Assembly: GCA_019925095.2 (NCBI GenBank)
Contig: CM034409.1
Span: 9,918,501 to 9,982,500 of the forward strand
Direction: 5' to 3'
DNA: 64,000 nt
DNA from: Dendrolimus kikuchii
Taxonomy: Eukaryota; Arthropoda; Insecta; Lepidoptera; Lasiocampidae
A program made the translations under genes and the position numbers. Under the pieces are notes generated by a model. It had not been told where the DNA came from, did not search any database, and worked only from the letters and a program-made list of their open reading frames with translations. Positions 31,899 to 44,415 of this stretch are shown here, in pieces (positions within the stretch are counted from its first letter, which is position 1; every line of letters starts with the position of its first letter).

Positions 31899-34686
31899 TT
31901 ATAAATGCAAATATAAGTTTGTTTGTTATGCTTTCATGCTTTAATCGATTATCTGATTACTGTAAAATTATGCAAACATGCTGTCAGGGGCATAGGATAG
32001 GACAATTTTCATCCAGAAAAATTACTTTTCATTTCTCATATTCTGAAAGTACGGTTGAAGTTGTCTGATCTCAGGGATGAAAACAGTTATTATTCCGTTA
32101 TTTATTCTGGTATGGTTTTATCTAGATTTGGCTGTGATAAATGCGTTACGCATTATTGGCCTTACTTATAATAATCTCGTTAAGAAACGATTAGGCATCT
32201 CTTAAGTAAGAGAATCAGAATCAGACCCTAATCAGTGAATATCTTTTTTTACACTTATAAACGTGTATTACCTGTTATTTACCTAAGAGGAGCATAGATA
32301 AACGAAATTTGAATGATTAACGTAGGTTGTACCCAAAATATTCGACTAAAGAGGAGTTTTTGGGTAAGATTTTTACTAATCAGTTGTTGAGCAGTTTCTT
32401 TAAATTTAAGAAACGATTATAAGTAAGACCCTATTAATACCGTAATTGTCTTAGCCTAACTACTATTTTTTGTGTCGTAAATACTTTTCGTATGGTGTTA
32501 CAACTTTTTGAATAATCACACAAAAACCAGCAATGAAAGCATAAAAGCTAAAACCCAACTATGTACTGTATAAATATTAAAAAGTCTAAAACACATTGTA
32601 TGGCTATCGAGACCCATTAGGACTATTAAAATTTTAAAAGTACTTTTCTATATGCATTAGTACTAATGGACCTGACTGTATAATATGCCTCTTAGGGTCT
32701 CGTAGCCATTTTCACAAAAACTAAACACTTATGAAATCGTCGTGTCTGTCTGTCACAGTCATTTTCTTAATAACTATCTATACATGAATTTCAGATAGGA
32801 TTAAAATGCTATAAATATTTGTTAAGAAGCGGCCGCTTTAAATGGAGTGATGAAAAGAAATTCCATCTTATCAACAACTATTCACCTCTAAAGTTGTGTC
32901 AAATACTCGTTGCCCACAGTGCCATAAAACATTGATGCACTAGGAAGAGACACTTATCGAGAATCATACCTTTCCATATTATTCATATCGACAGAACACT
33001 GGTGCGTCACTTCGCCTCCCATTACGCCTGTAAGTGTGACAGAAAGAGAGAAAGACGCAGGCGCTGTCTTATTCCCATATTGTATCACCACGCTGACAGC
33101 GAGTGTTCGAAACAACTATAAGACTGAAATTACAAGTTGCAAATATCTGGAATAATTTAAGATTTTTTAAAAAAGATCACTAAAATTGGTGTGTTAAAGA
33201 TCAGTTGATTAGTTTATCAGATACTAGGTATTTTCGATTAACTGCTTTTTATGGCAGCATAGCTAAATAATAAAAACAGTGAACATTTATCCCTTCATAG
33301 TTGTTGACTGCAACATCTTGATTTGTTTTAGTTAAAATATAATCTAATAAAATATTAATTGTTAGATTGTTCAAATTTTGCTCTGGCCTTGACTATAATT
33401 TGGTTAACACATACATATCGTATTCCTTTTCTTACTTTCTAAAAATACGTGAAAATTAAGAAGAAAGTCTTCCGTCGTTCTAAATTGCATTTAAGGCTGG
33501 CAAAATTTATCTTGATTGCCCCGTATTTTTAGGAAAGCCAAGCCAATTCAAACAGACACAGTATTTGTTTAAATAAACAGTGGTTCAAATCCGTGCAAAT
33601 TGTATTATTATGCTTTTTAGTAAGTTGTTAGTGTGATTTCAATAAAGATTATAAATCCATCAAAACTGTTTTGTATTCGAAAAAGAAAATCAAATATAAT
33701 GAGCATTTTTCTAGATAAAAGTAATATCATTTATAATTAATAAGCCGTCTATTATTTTTTCTAAAAAGTGTTGTGACCAGTTATTTCTATGAATACAAAT
33801 ATTGTTATTATTCATTTTATACAATTAACATAAAAATGAAATAATGTATGAAAACTGCACATCAAATAACTAGATTAAGAGGAATGTGGCGAACGTCTAA
33901 CTGAAGATTTTATTTATTTTATTTTAGAAATATAATTATGGAATGCTTATTTACTAATTGCGCAAGATATTACGAAATTGCGAAACACTTAATTATTAAC
34001 CTCGATTGGTAAGTCTAATGATGTGACACCTTGCATATCTCGTGATATCTTCTAAATCATATGTATTAGTGATTTGACTTCTCCATCAAACTCAAATGAC
34101 AACAGTTCATATAACCGTTTTATTTAGATTAGTATGTAGTACGAAAGTCACAATATTCAAAATTAAAATTAAAAATTATAACTTGCTGTTAATAATTATG
34201 TAAAATTAAGTACACAGAAGCATATGTGATGCTGGCCAACGAAAGTGATTCTACTACTCTCTCCACACTGTAATGGGGTTCATAAGTTATGCTACAGCGG
34301 AGGCGTTGGGGTTAAGACGCGGACCGGGTCGTCCATTGCGACTAATTGGACCAACGCCCCGTTCAGAAAGAAATAAACATGAACATCGCTGAAAATTTGA
34401 TCTTTTCAAATCAGCCTTTGTGAACCCGTCGTCGAAGTCCCAACTAGAGTTTTCAGACTAAATAATTTGACCCAATTTAGAAGGTCTGTTAAAGCTACAT
34501 AAACTTTGTTATTTATTAGGACTGTCCGCAGAAACTTTGAATTTGTAGTTCATGAGAACTTTCGCTTTTGTTGGGACAGAAAATATCTGATGCTCATTTT
34601 CAGTCTTCTTCCGTTTAATGTCCTTTACACATTTTGAGAACAACACATTTTTTACAACATTATTATGCCTGTCCATCTTTGTTTGT
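31899..34686. other. Long intergenic, no recognised element
   Basis: This is the longest stretch without an assigned feature, at 2.8 kb. Short GC-richer islands at about 32995-33115 and 34280-34370 carry no frame or repeat partner within the window. Confidence 0.4.
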
Positions 34687-34692
34687 ATATAT

Positions 34693-35835
34693 TGAAGGGG
34701 TGACCCGTATAGGGTGGAGGAGCGAGATGGAATGCTCCTCCGTCTCAAAGGAAGATCTTCCAGCGAGGCTAATGTTGTTCCTCGCAGGCCTAGGCCCATC
34801 TGTTATAGTTGTAATTTTGTATATATTCTTTGTATGTTTCGGGAAACGTTTGTGACATCAATTATTGCACAGCGCCATCTATTGGCTTGTAAGTGTTTCA
34901 CTACACACCCCCTTGCTGAGACTGGAAGTCGATGGTAGACGAATGAAGTCGAGAGTTGTTCACAGCTATCAGTGCTTCTCGTAGTATGCCAATTCATTTG
35001 TCACTTTGGCAGTCCTGTGAGTCGGACTGGATGCAGTTCTAGTGAGTCAGAACTTTGTTGGTTGTCCCAGTGAGTCCGGAGAGCAGGAGCTCGTGTGTCA
35101 GTTTCCAATGCGTATGGAAAGACGGTTGGAGTGGGCGATTAGCTTCGAGCGGGTCACATGGCTGGACTGTGTGTTGGCTGTTGAGTGGTGGCCATCCAGA
35201 GGAAGCAGCGTACAGCAGCCGCGTGATTTGGTTGCTGAAGTCGCCTGAGTGCGTAGCCGTGGTAGTAGGGATGGAGGTACATCGTGTTGCAGATGTGCGA
35301 TCTAACCCTATAATGGCTACCGGTGATGATTGACAGTGGTAGCTAGCAGGATATACTCGGTGTCTAAGTTATGCAGAGAGTGTGATGGTGATGGTGATGA
35401 TGGTGCTTGAGGTTGAGGTTGAATTTATGTTCTATGGAGTTGGAGGCTTGAGGTTGAAGTGAAATCTTGAAGTAAATTTTTTGAGACTTGATTGAAGGTA
35501 GTTTGAGATCTTTGAAGTTATTGAAAGTTGAAGTTACTTGATTGAAGGTTGAATGAAGTTATTGAAGATTGAAAGTTGGTGAAGTGAAGGTTGCGTGTTC
35601 GTTAGTCGAGGGTCACCAGTGAAGGGGGTGACCCGTATAGGGTGTGGAAGAGCGAGATGGAATGCTCCTCCGTCTCAAAGGAAGATCATCCAGCGAGGCT
35701 AATGTTGTTCCTCGCAGGCCTAGGCCCATCTGTTATAGTTGAAATTTTGTACATATTCTTTGTATGTTTCGGGAAACGTTTGTGACATCAATTATTGCAC
35801 AGCGCCATCTATTGGCTTGTAAGTGTTTCACTACA
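34693..35835. mobile_element. TRIM-like miniature LTR retroelement
   Basis: Direct terminal repeats 34693-34905 (213 bp) and 35620-35835 (216 bp) begin TGAAGGGG and end CACTACA. By my reading they differ by four substitutions and two short indels. The duplication ATATAT flanks at 34687-34692 and 35836-35841. The 714-bp interior has no gag, protease, RT or integrase. It is relatively GC-rich at the start and purine-rich (TTGAAG-type repeats) from 35360 to 35600. The size fits terminal-repeat retrotransposons in miniature. The primer-binding site is not obvious. Confidence 0.85.
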
Positions 35836-35841
35836 ATATAT

Positions 35842-36224
35842 TGTATGTTGACCGACACGAACGTGACTGATGTTTTCGTAGGTGTACTATAGAACACTTT
35901 GTATCGCTCGGAAGAAAGTGTAATCCCCAACTCGTGGAAAGAAAGTGCGATTTCCAATTTGTGTATACTTATTTAGGCATACTTCAGTACGCACTTATTG
36001 TTAATAGGTCACTCCCTCTCCTCGTAGAAAAATGTACATTTGTATATTAAGCCCATTATATCACTTAGAAGCAAGAGCAATTTACAATTGTGTGTATTTT
36101 AGGCACACTTTAACTCCGCACTCATTATTATGCGGCCGTTCTCACTCGTCGTAGAAAAATGTATATTTAAAAAATAAACTTTATATATCACTCGGAAGCA
36201 AGGGCGATTAACAATTTATATGTA
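35842..36224. other. Intergenic with loose direct repeats
   Basis: Diverged repeats of about 120 bp (CACTTAGAAGCAAGAGC / CACTCGGAAGCAAGGGC, and CTCGTAGAAAAATGTA at 36022, 36149 and 37125) suggest a decayed tandem array. It is interrupted by the Helitrons at 36225-37076 and continues to about 37290. Confidence 0.5.
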
Positions 36225-37076
36225 CTAGTGGTCGCCCAGTGCTCGAAATTTGACCATAATTAATTTAAATTATAAGTTTGAAAATTATTAAGGTTCTGTT
36301 GTCAAAGACTATCATAATCACAGATTTCGCCAAGGCTACACTGTTAATTTGACTTTAACAATAAACAAAAGAATATATATGCGTGTGTGTCATCAAAGTG
36401 TATGTAATTTTTTTTATTGATTTAATGTATTTTTAATGCATAATTAAAAAGAAATTAGCATTCTGCACTCCTTCTTTATATAAACTACTAGCATCTGCCC
36501 GCGACATACCTACTACTAGCATCGTCCGCGTGGAATAGTTAAAAAAAAGTAAGTTAATAAGCCCCCGGTTTTGAAACATTCTTCATTGGTGCTCCGCTCC
36601 TATTGATGTTAACGTGATGATATTATAACCTATTATTGTTTTATTGTATGATGATACCGGCAATATCAATACTTAATTAGGTGCATAAGATGTATAATAA
36701 GCTGTTTAAGTAATTAAAGTTTTTTTTAGCTATCCCACGGGCACTTTTTATTTTTTCGGGATCAAAAGTATCCTATATGTTGACCAGAGATATAAGCTAC
36801 CACCATACAAAATTTCATTTAAATTGGTCCAGTCGTTTAGATTATTCCGTACAAACAGACAGGGAAACAAAAAATTTGAAAAAGTCTAAATTAATTCTAT
36901 TTCACTTCTTACATCCCCATGACTCGGTTTTTAGCATTTTTTTTCATTGTACAGAAATTCGACCTCTACGGTTTTATTATATGTATAGATAAGTGTGCAA
37001 AATTTCATACTCCTCCTTCCGCGCAATTTTCGTAAAAAGGGGTACAAAGTTTTTGCTTCACGTATTAATATAATGA
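36225..37076 (-). mobile_element. Helitron H3, split by nested Helitron
   Basis: The CTAG end is at 36225-36228 and the TC start at 37075-37076 (minus), both with proper A/T flanks. Comparison with the + copies at 25045 and 37346 shows its body is interrupted between 36487 and 36990. Confidence 0.75.
36488..36989 (-). mobile_element. Nested Helitron H5, itself carrying another insertion
   Basis: CTAG (36488-36491) and TC (36988-36989, minus) bound an insertion lying exactly between host A 36487 and T 36990 of the H3 element. The body (CCCACGGGCACTTTTTATTT, GACCAGAGATATAAGC) matches 46012-46338 (-) and 42793-43106 (+). A further Helitron-like piece with CTAG at 36514-36517, related to 24828-25033, sits inside. 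Confidence 0.8.
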
Positions 37077-37345
37077 TTTAGATAAGTTGTAACTACGCAC
37101 TCGTTAATCGAACACTCGCTCCTCGTAGAAAAATATATCTTCGTCAAATGAGCTCTATATGTCACTCGGACGAATCTGCGATTTCCGATTGCTACTCGTA
37201 TGTATTAATGCATACTCTAATAAGCACTCGTTGTTAATCAATCGCTCTTTCCCCTCATAGAACAGTGTACTACTGTCAAATGTTTATTTCTTTATTCGTG
37301 TGCATGTTCGACAGGTAATCAACTAACACGTAACATTATTACATA

Positions 37346-37679
37346 TTAATACGTGAAGCAAAAACTTTGTACCCCTTTTTACGAAAATTTCGCGGACGGA
37401 GGAATATGCAATTACGCACACTTATAGTTTATATAGAGAAAGAGTGCAGAATGTTAAATATTTTTTAAAAATTATGCATAAAAAATACATTAAATCAATA
37501 AAAAAACATTACACACGCATATCGACTATTTTGTTTATTGTTCAAGTCAAACTAACAGTGTAACCTTGGCGAAATCTATGGTTATAGAAGGATAGTCTTT
37601 GACAACAGAACCTTAATAATGTTCAAACTTATAATTTAAATTAATTATGGTCGTATATCGACCACTGGGCGACCACTAG
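37346..37679 (+). mobile_element. Helitron, family H3
   Basis: Begins ATTAATACGTGAAGCAAAAA, ends GGGCGACCACTAG (CTAG 37676-37679) plus T. It is near-identical in layout to 36225-37076 with its insert removed, in opposite orientation. Confidence 0.72.
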
Positions 37680-38270
37680 TATAAGTTAAATAATTCTAAT
37701 TTATTCAAATCCATTATAACCTGCCTTTTATGCCATAAAATTCACACTTAGCCACCGTTAATTACCGAACACCACGACAAACATTCACCATTAGCTTCAA
37801 TAAATAAAGCAAATAGGGACAATAATAGTTCGTTTATTCAACACCGTTCGGTATAAATAACAAAAGCTTATAAATCAATAAGCTCGACTCTGTTTATTTA
37901 TTTTGCTGAAAACGTCGAATGAGGTACGCGATTTTTCACGACGAATAAAATATTTTCATGTGGCTTCATGTTCATTGACGAGGAAACACACTAGATATCG
38001 TAGAAAAGTAAATTTTTAAAAGTTATTTGTGTACGTGAATAATAAACTAAATAAGTATTTTTTTTTACATAAGCTCGTTAGAGACGTATAAGCTCATGAA
38101 GACTTAATTCATCAGTATTCATCATGGCATGGCATGATGTATGTAAGTATATTTATGAAATTAACATCTTTTGTCATCTTTACCAATGTAATGTTTCTAT
38201 TGCTTATATAACAACCATCTCTCTTGATATTAACATTGATTACGTTATAATTCACTTTAATTAAGGCTAT
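37680..38270. other. AT-rich intergenic
   Basis: Nothing recognised. Confidence 0.35.
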
Positions 38271-38274
38271 GAAT

Positions 38275-39070
38275 CGCAGTTCGTGGAATACTTAGTGCGC
38301 TGGCGAACATTCTCGAGAAGAGGTTATATCTTCCTTCTTCCCGCCACCTCGCTTTCTTAGTCACGACGCTCTGCGAGAGTGACATTGACAACATATCACT
38401 CTTGACAGTATGACAGTGACGTTTTAGTGAACCGTCTACATATATGTTACATTTATTTATTTCAAAATATAATACATAATATCATAAACTAATTCCTGAC
38501 AAGCCTATGAGATGGGATGCGACGAGCATAGACAGGCCGACCGTATCCCAATTAGCAAATACGACTATATCAGCCGGTTCGGAGGCGAAAATAGTGAGAG
38601 TTATAAGTGTGTGCCGTTTGCTGTTGAGTCGCTTGGATCGTAGGGTTCTGAGGCTATGAGCCTCTTATAAAGAACTCTCAATGTCCAAGTGATCAGCGGG
38701 CTGGTTTCTATCTCGGACAACAGATCACTATGACTGGATTAACAAGGGGGTGGACTGTAGGTGCTGGTTTTCTTTTGGTTTGGAAAAGCGTTGTGTGCGA
38801 CTTCCTTGATTTGTGATGATGCGTCTTCTTTGGGCCGGCCCATGTTCTTGCTTTTTTCTAAATGATTGAACACACATACACACACTGGGTTTGGGATTGG
38901 AACACGGACAAGGCACTTTATAATTACTATTTTATATTATTAAACTTGCGGGAGCGGTCAGCGAAATGTAAATCATATCAGTGCGGGCGCGGGAAGAAGG
39001 GGCGGAAAAAACGCCAAAAAGACATTCATCACAAACGTCACTGTCAATGACAATTTTGAGTTCTTTTTTT
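38275..39070. other. GC-richer unassigned segment
   Basis: CpG-containing sequence (GCGGGCGCGGGAAGAAGGGG near 38983) stands out from the AT-rich flanks. Frames on both strands at 38728-39050 have no recognisable domain. It could be a decayed retroelement leader or a regulatory region. Confidence 0.3.
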
Positions 39071-39119
39071 TTACGCGGTACAAGGCTTTGGCCTTAACAA
39101 TGACGATTCAGTGAAGAAA

Positions 39120-39381
39120 CGAAGCCAGCCTTTTGGGAACCTCACCCATTTTGATTGATAGCAAATTTAATATAATAAAATGTGTGATATTTTTTATCCT
39201 GGCAATCTCGCGAAAATTTTCCTGGGAGTGGTTTGAAGTTGTTCGGATACATAAAAATTATCTTATTTTGACACAAGTTCCACTAAAACGATAGCTTTTT
39301 GAAATACTGCGATACTTTGTATTCCGGGAAGCTCGCGGGAATTTCAAGTCAAGCGTGGACAAAGACGGGGGCATATCCTAG
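39120..39381 (+). mobile_element. Helitron H4-type, 3' end preserved
   Basis: It ends GGGGGCATATCCTAG (CTAG 39378-39381) plus T. The body CTCGCGGGAATTTCAAGTCA and GCGTGGACAAAG is the reverse of the start of 43384 and 46765. Confidence 0.58.
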
Positions 39382-39447
39382 TATCTTATAAGATTTTAAT
39401 CTTTAATTAATATGATTGTGAGTGTATATTTACATGTGTATTTTTAA

Positions 39448-39586
39448 GAACAGACGAGCTTGCATGACAAGAGTTATGAATGTCAAAGAGGCAAGTGAGG
39501 TGTGTAAGAATAAGCCTAAATGGCACTCTGTTGTTCGTGCCTACCCCGCGAGGGAACTGGCGTGAAGTTATGTATGTATGTATGTA
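39448..39586 (+). mobile_element. LINE-T tail copy 4
   Basis: Flanked by TGTATTTTTAA at 39437-39447 and 39587-39597. Contains AACAGACGAGCTTGCATGAC to the (TATG)n end. Confidence 0.88.
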
Positions 39587-39597
39587 TGTATTTTTAA

Positions 39598-40342
39598 ATG
39601 ATTAAATAGTTATTTGTCTGTCTGTATATTTTTTTGCATATGTTTTTAATGTAGAAGGAAACTCTAGTCATAATCAGAGCTAACACCCACAGATTTTTCG
39701 AAATATGGAGTAGTATCGATTAAATGAAGTTTTTATTCCGTAGCCAACTGACAAAAACATTTATTACAATTCCAGCATAAAAGATGTAGCCTAAGGGACG
39801 ATATCTGGTATGAATCTTTATATTTCCTACTACTAAATGTAATTTCCTTTGAAGTAAGCATAAAAAGAAAGTTTTTCTTAAGATTATCCGCGTCACCGAC
39901 ATTGTAAGTGACATCTTTACAGATTTTTTTGTATCGCAGAATTCTCACAAATCTGGCAATAATCCGACAACTGATTGCCTTAGGATGAAAAGTAAACTAA
40001 AATGAAAGGACGTGTCCTGAAAATGCTGATAAATGGGACAATTTTTCCTTCAGTTTTAAAAAAAAATTATTAATAAGAAAACAAAGAAATGTTTTTTGTT
40101 GTTGAAATAAAGAAAGAAAAATATTTATTTCCAATAGCGACACACAACACAAAATAGTACTAAGATAACAAAGTATATATGTATAAAATTATACAGAAAT
40201 TGTATGCCGCAATTTGAAAATGAGTTGGCACTCAGCATTTTGCTGTGCCGAAACGTAGTCCGACACAGCGCTGATTTTCAGTGCCCACCTCCTCAATCAC
40301 ATATGTCATGCGACCCGTACTAAACATAAAACTATAAAATAA
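39598..40342. other. AT-rich intergenic
   Basis: Nothing recognised. Overlapping minus frames at 39720-39948 lack motifs. Confidence 0.35.
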
Positions 40343-40898
40343 CTAGCGGCCCCGGCAGACGTTGTCCTGCCTTTAAAAAATTAAATTCTAGAACCTGATC
40401 CCAGAGCCACGTACCGGTTCTAATTGCGAATCTAAACCATCCGGGTACCCACTCAAACACACAAAAACAAAATTACTAAAAACGCTCCAGGTGATTAGGA
40501 GGATTCCAGAACCCGATCTCAGCTCGACCTACCGGTTCTAATTGTGAATCTAAAAGAGTAATATATTTTTTTTTATTCTAAGTCATGACAAAATAAGATA
40601 AAAAATCTTGCCAAATAATTAAAGTTTATAATTAACAAATAAAAAATTGGGGTTGATCGTAGAGGGGTGAAAATTTAGGGTTGTATGTATTTTTTAATGC
40701 TGTATCCTACAAAAAAAATATCTAAAAATTAAAAAAAAATAGGGGCGGACTACCCTTAACATTCAGGGGGATGAAAAATAGATGTTGTCCGATTCTCAGA
40801 CCTACCCAATATGCACACAAAATTTCATGAGAATCGGTCAAGCCGTTTCGGAGGAGTATGGTAACTAACACTGTGACACGAGAATTTTATATATTAGA
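40343..40898 (-). mobile_element. Helitron H2/H6, 556 bp
   Basis: CTAG 40343-40346 next to host A. The minus-strand hairpin GGCAG...CTGCC precedes it. The TC start is at 40897-40898 (TCTAATATATAAAATTCTCG). It matches 60034-60582 over its whole length. Confidence 0.78.
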
Positions 40899-41067
40899 TA
40901 GATTATTATAAAAAACGCATAAGTGCCAAAGATTAAAATATGTTGGAGATCAGTAGACAGGTCAACAGGTTACCTGATGGAAAGTGGTTACCCTCACCTG
41001 ACAACGCATAAAATAAATCCGGCAAGTGCGTGATAGTACTGGTATTATGTAGGGTTATTTAGATCGT

Positions 41068-41385
41068 TTTTATCTGTGCAGGGACGGAAAAGAATACAAT
41101 TTGCTGCGGCCGGTCGGCCTGTCGTAAGAGGCGACAAAACAACCCAAAGCCAGGTGGTAGGGTATTTGCCCGTCTGGATGGCTACCACCTTGGTCTAGAG
41201 TACGCCGCCATAACAACCTCGAGTTGTGTTCCAGCATTATTGGCTAGGGTCCAGTGTCCGTTTAGAGAGCGGCGGACATTTGGTCAGAAAACTGCGTAAG
41301 AAGTGCATGCTTTCCGGCCAGGATTCGAACCAGTGTCATATGAGTATGGGACGGGAGTGCGTTAACCACTAATCCACCACGGCTT
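41068..41385. repeat. SINE 2 (3'-truncated, +) joined to tRNA-derived SINE 3 (-)
   Basis: 41068-41272 is the 5' two thirds of SINE 2. 41286-41385 is a minus-strand tRNA-like SINE with A box TGGATTAGTGG (41366-41376) and B box GGTTCGAATCC (41321-41331). Confidence 0.65.
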
Positions 41386-41389
41386 AAAC

Positions 41390-42300
41390 TATTCATGAAA
41401 ATGTCCACTGCGCATAATAATTTTGGAATTCATTTTCTTAATATTGTTTAAAAAAATATGCCTAAAAACCCTAATCTACAGAAAGTTATTTTGGCTTCAT
41501 TATTTATTTAACTTAACCTTATTTAGAAGAGAAAGAAAGGAAGAAGATATTTATTTCTAAAGGCACAGACACACACAAGATAAATAGTAATACAATAGAA
41601 TAGAAAATACGTATATACATTTTTTTTACACATAACCATAGACCATCGTAACTCGTACTTTAAGAGCTAACACAGTTTTAAAAATGCCGGTTAATATAGA
41701 AAAAAAACCTTTACTTAAGTAAGATAAAAAATGTATACATATGATAAAATATACTGTACAACATTTGAAATTTTCACCATCAATATAGCAAGAAGCAGTG
41801 AACAAGAAGAATGTAATTTAATTTGTAATAATAAAAGCCACTTTGTAGTCTCAATTTCCATAATACAAGTTCAAAAACAAGTCACGGTATCTAATTTGTC
41901 AACTTTAGCCTTCTACTTCAAAGTTGAGTGGCGTTTTAACAAGTTGTATCTATAACTCGGAGGTTGAACTCAGACGCTTGTTTACGCGTAGAGATTTCAA
42001 ACTAGTACTTTTCAATTGATGCCAGTTGCAATTTCAAGCTGTTGCAATTTAAAAGAGTTGAGGCGCAAATATATTATTTATTTTACGTGCTTATCTTACA
42101 TACCATTGAGATTGGTATTCCATTGAAATGGTAAGGCCATGCTGGAATCATTATCTTGATTGAACATGAATCAGCCTGGAATCAATCGTGTTTCATACGA
42201 TGAGTGCGAATTTCGATAGCCTACTTAATTATTAGTGATTGAAATTTGATGAAACGAAAAAACCACACTAAAAAGAAATAAACAAATGAGATATTAATAA
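41390..42300. other. AT-rich intergenic
   Basis: No supported gene. 42235-42290 resembles the left end of MITE M (GAAACG...ACACTAAAAAGAAATAAAC). Confidence 0.35.
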
Positions 42301-42307
42301 ATAATAT

Positions 42308-42776
42308 TGTTACGAGTTGCAGGACTCGAATTAAAATGCCGTTAGAATTATTATAGAGTTTATTAGAACTATACAAACACGTATAATACAGGTACAAATA
42401 TAACTGAACACAACCAGTCCAAACGTAATGCACGATTCAATAACCCGTGCAAAGACCGTCATTAAATAGATTATCGAATGTACACACGTCTTGCTCCGCT
42501 TGTGGTTATCGCTCGACTGCCTCGTCCATCAATCGAGGCATTGCTTTATACTGCACGGATGCAATACATCCGCTCGGCCGCGTGACCGAATTTCCTAGAA
42601 CCACACCAGGCTAATGACTGCCATAAAAGATTACAATACACAATGGGCTGTTTTTCTAATCACAATTTTTAAACACAAAGTAAACAAAATAAGTCCAAAT
42701 GCCGAAAAGGTAATAAAATGTGTTTCTACAGAGCTACAGGTGTGAATTCGCCTTTGTCGGCACCTCGCTCGTAACA
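42308..42776 (-). mobile_element. Solo LTR, family TGTTAC (copy C)
   Basis: TGTTAC...GTAACA ends in reverse orientation. It is flanked by ATAT (42304-42307) and CTAT (42777-42780), one mismatch. Confidence 0.8.
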
Positions 42777-42792
42777 CTATATAGGTATATAA

Positions 42793-43106
42793 TCTATACA
42801 TATAATAAATTTGTAGAGGTTGAATTTCTGTACAATGAAAAAAAATGCTAAAACCGAGTCAAGGGGATGTAAGAAGTGAAATAGAACTAATTTAGATTTT
42901 TTTCAATGTTTTTGTTTCTCTGTTTGTCTGTCTGTTTGTACCGGCTACTCTCCGAAACGAGTGGACCGATTTGAATGAAATTTTGTATGTTTGTAGCTTA
43001 TATCCCTGGTCAACATTACGATACTTTTGATCCCGAAAAATTAAAGAGTTCCCGTGGGATAGTTAAAAATCCGCACCACGCAGACGAAGTTGCGGGAATC
43101 AGCTAG
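42793..43106 (+). mobile_element. Helitron H5, 314 bp
   Basis: TC 42793 after A (TCTATACATATAATAAATTT), CTAG 43103-43106 before T. GCAGACGAAGTTGCGGG precedes the end. The body is the reverse of 46012-46338. Confidence 0.82.
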
Positions 43107-43383
43107 TAATATATATATAAATACAATACATTATACAGCGTTTACTACTCAGTCTCCTTTTTGTACGGTGCTTCGTAGCATCTTCAGTCTTGTCTACTAA
43201 GCGTTGTAGATATAATTATGTTCCCATGTATATTGCAAACTGCACACACATTTTTTTTAACGGGATATCCGTTTGAGGACTGTCCACCGCGGGGGATACG
43301 CGGAAGCGATCGGCAACGTCATGTTCTCTGTGCGTGGGGTTTGTAACGTTTGTAGTTCGAAATACTTGTAACTATATTTTTTA

Positions 43384-43940
43384 CTAGGGCCTGCTGCGCG
43401 CGACTTCGTCCACGCTTGACATGAAATTCCACAGCATTTAAAAAAAGAATATAAGCTATCTTTCTAGTGGAAACTGTGGCGGAATAAGGTTATTTTATGC
43501 ATCCGAATAAATTCAAATCGCTCCCGGGAAAATTCCCGCGAGATTCTCGAGATAAAAAATATCACACATTTTATTACATTAAATTTGCTATCGATCAGTG
43601 AAAAGTAACATTGGAATTCGATTCTTTTTTTAATCTGGCCATTTTAAATATGTAAAATTCCCGCGGGAAAAATTCAGAAAAATTCCCGCGGGATTCCCAG
43701 GATAAAAAGTAGCGCAGAGTTTAAGCCTAAAAATTAGCTATCGATCGACGAAAACCGCATCGAAACCGGCCCAGTAGTTTTTATGTGAATCCCGAATAAA
43801 CAGACAAACCGACAAACAGATAAACAGACAAGAAATCGAAAAAAAAATTGAATCTTGTTCTCCGTCGTGTATGTGGTCTATTCCAGGTGTTTTTTTAAAT
43901 AGCTTCAATGTACAGACACGGCATATTATAATATTATAGA
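43384..43940 (-). mobile_element. Helitron H4, 557 bp
   Basis: CTAG 43384-43387 after host A. TC on the minus strand at 43939-43940 beside T. It contains repeated CCCGGGAAAATTCCCGCG-type blocks. Confidence 0.78.
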
Positions 43941-44411
43941 TTCTTTCTCTTTTATGTGAATATCATTTTAGAGTTTATATGTCACCCTCTCAATTGCTTT
44001 TAACGGACAGAAATATAGCAAAACAACGATAGTTAAGTTGAAGTTTTAATTGAGGTCGTAAAATCCGATTGTGTAATTGGTGTATTTCAGATAGACATTA
44101 GCGTCCAACTGGTCGGTTATTATAGTAAATTTGATTACAGTTTTCAACTTTAATTGTTCAAAGTTTATGGAGGCCAAATTGCATTTGAAGCTTTATGTTA
44201 CTTTGCTGGAAAATAGGCATTATAACGAACTAATTCTTTTTAAAAGGCTAGAGATATTGTAGATGTCCATGGGAAACACTACGAGATGAATTATATTTGA
44301 CGCATTAAAATATTTACCAAGTACGTGACAGTCATGGTCAGATTGGAATTCCATTGAACGTTAAATATATTGCTTTTGCAATTAAGCCACAAAATGCTTA
44401 ACATATATTTA
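43941..44411. other. AT-rich intergenic
   Basis: Nothing recognised. Confidence 0.35.
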
Positions 44412-44415
44412 ATAG

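Noticed and set aside
34714..35333. ORFs of 64-92 aa inside the TRIM-like element
   Set aside because: They overlap each other on both strands, span the LTR or the leader-like interior and contain no retroviral motif.
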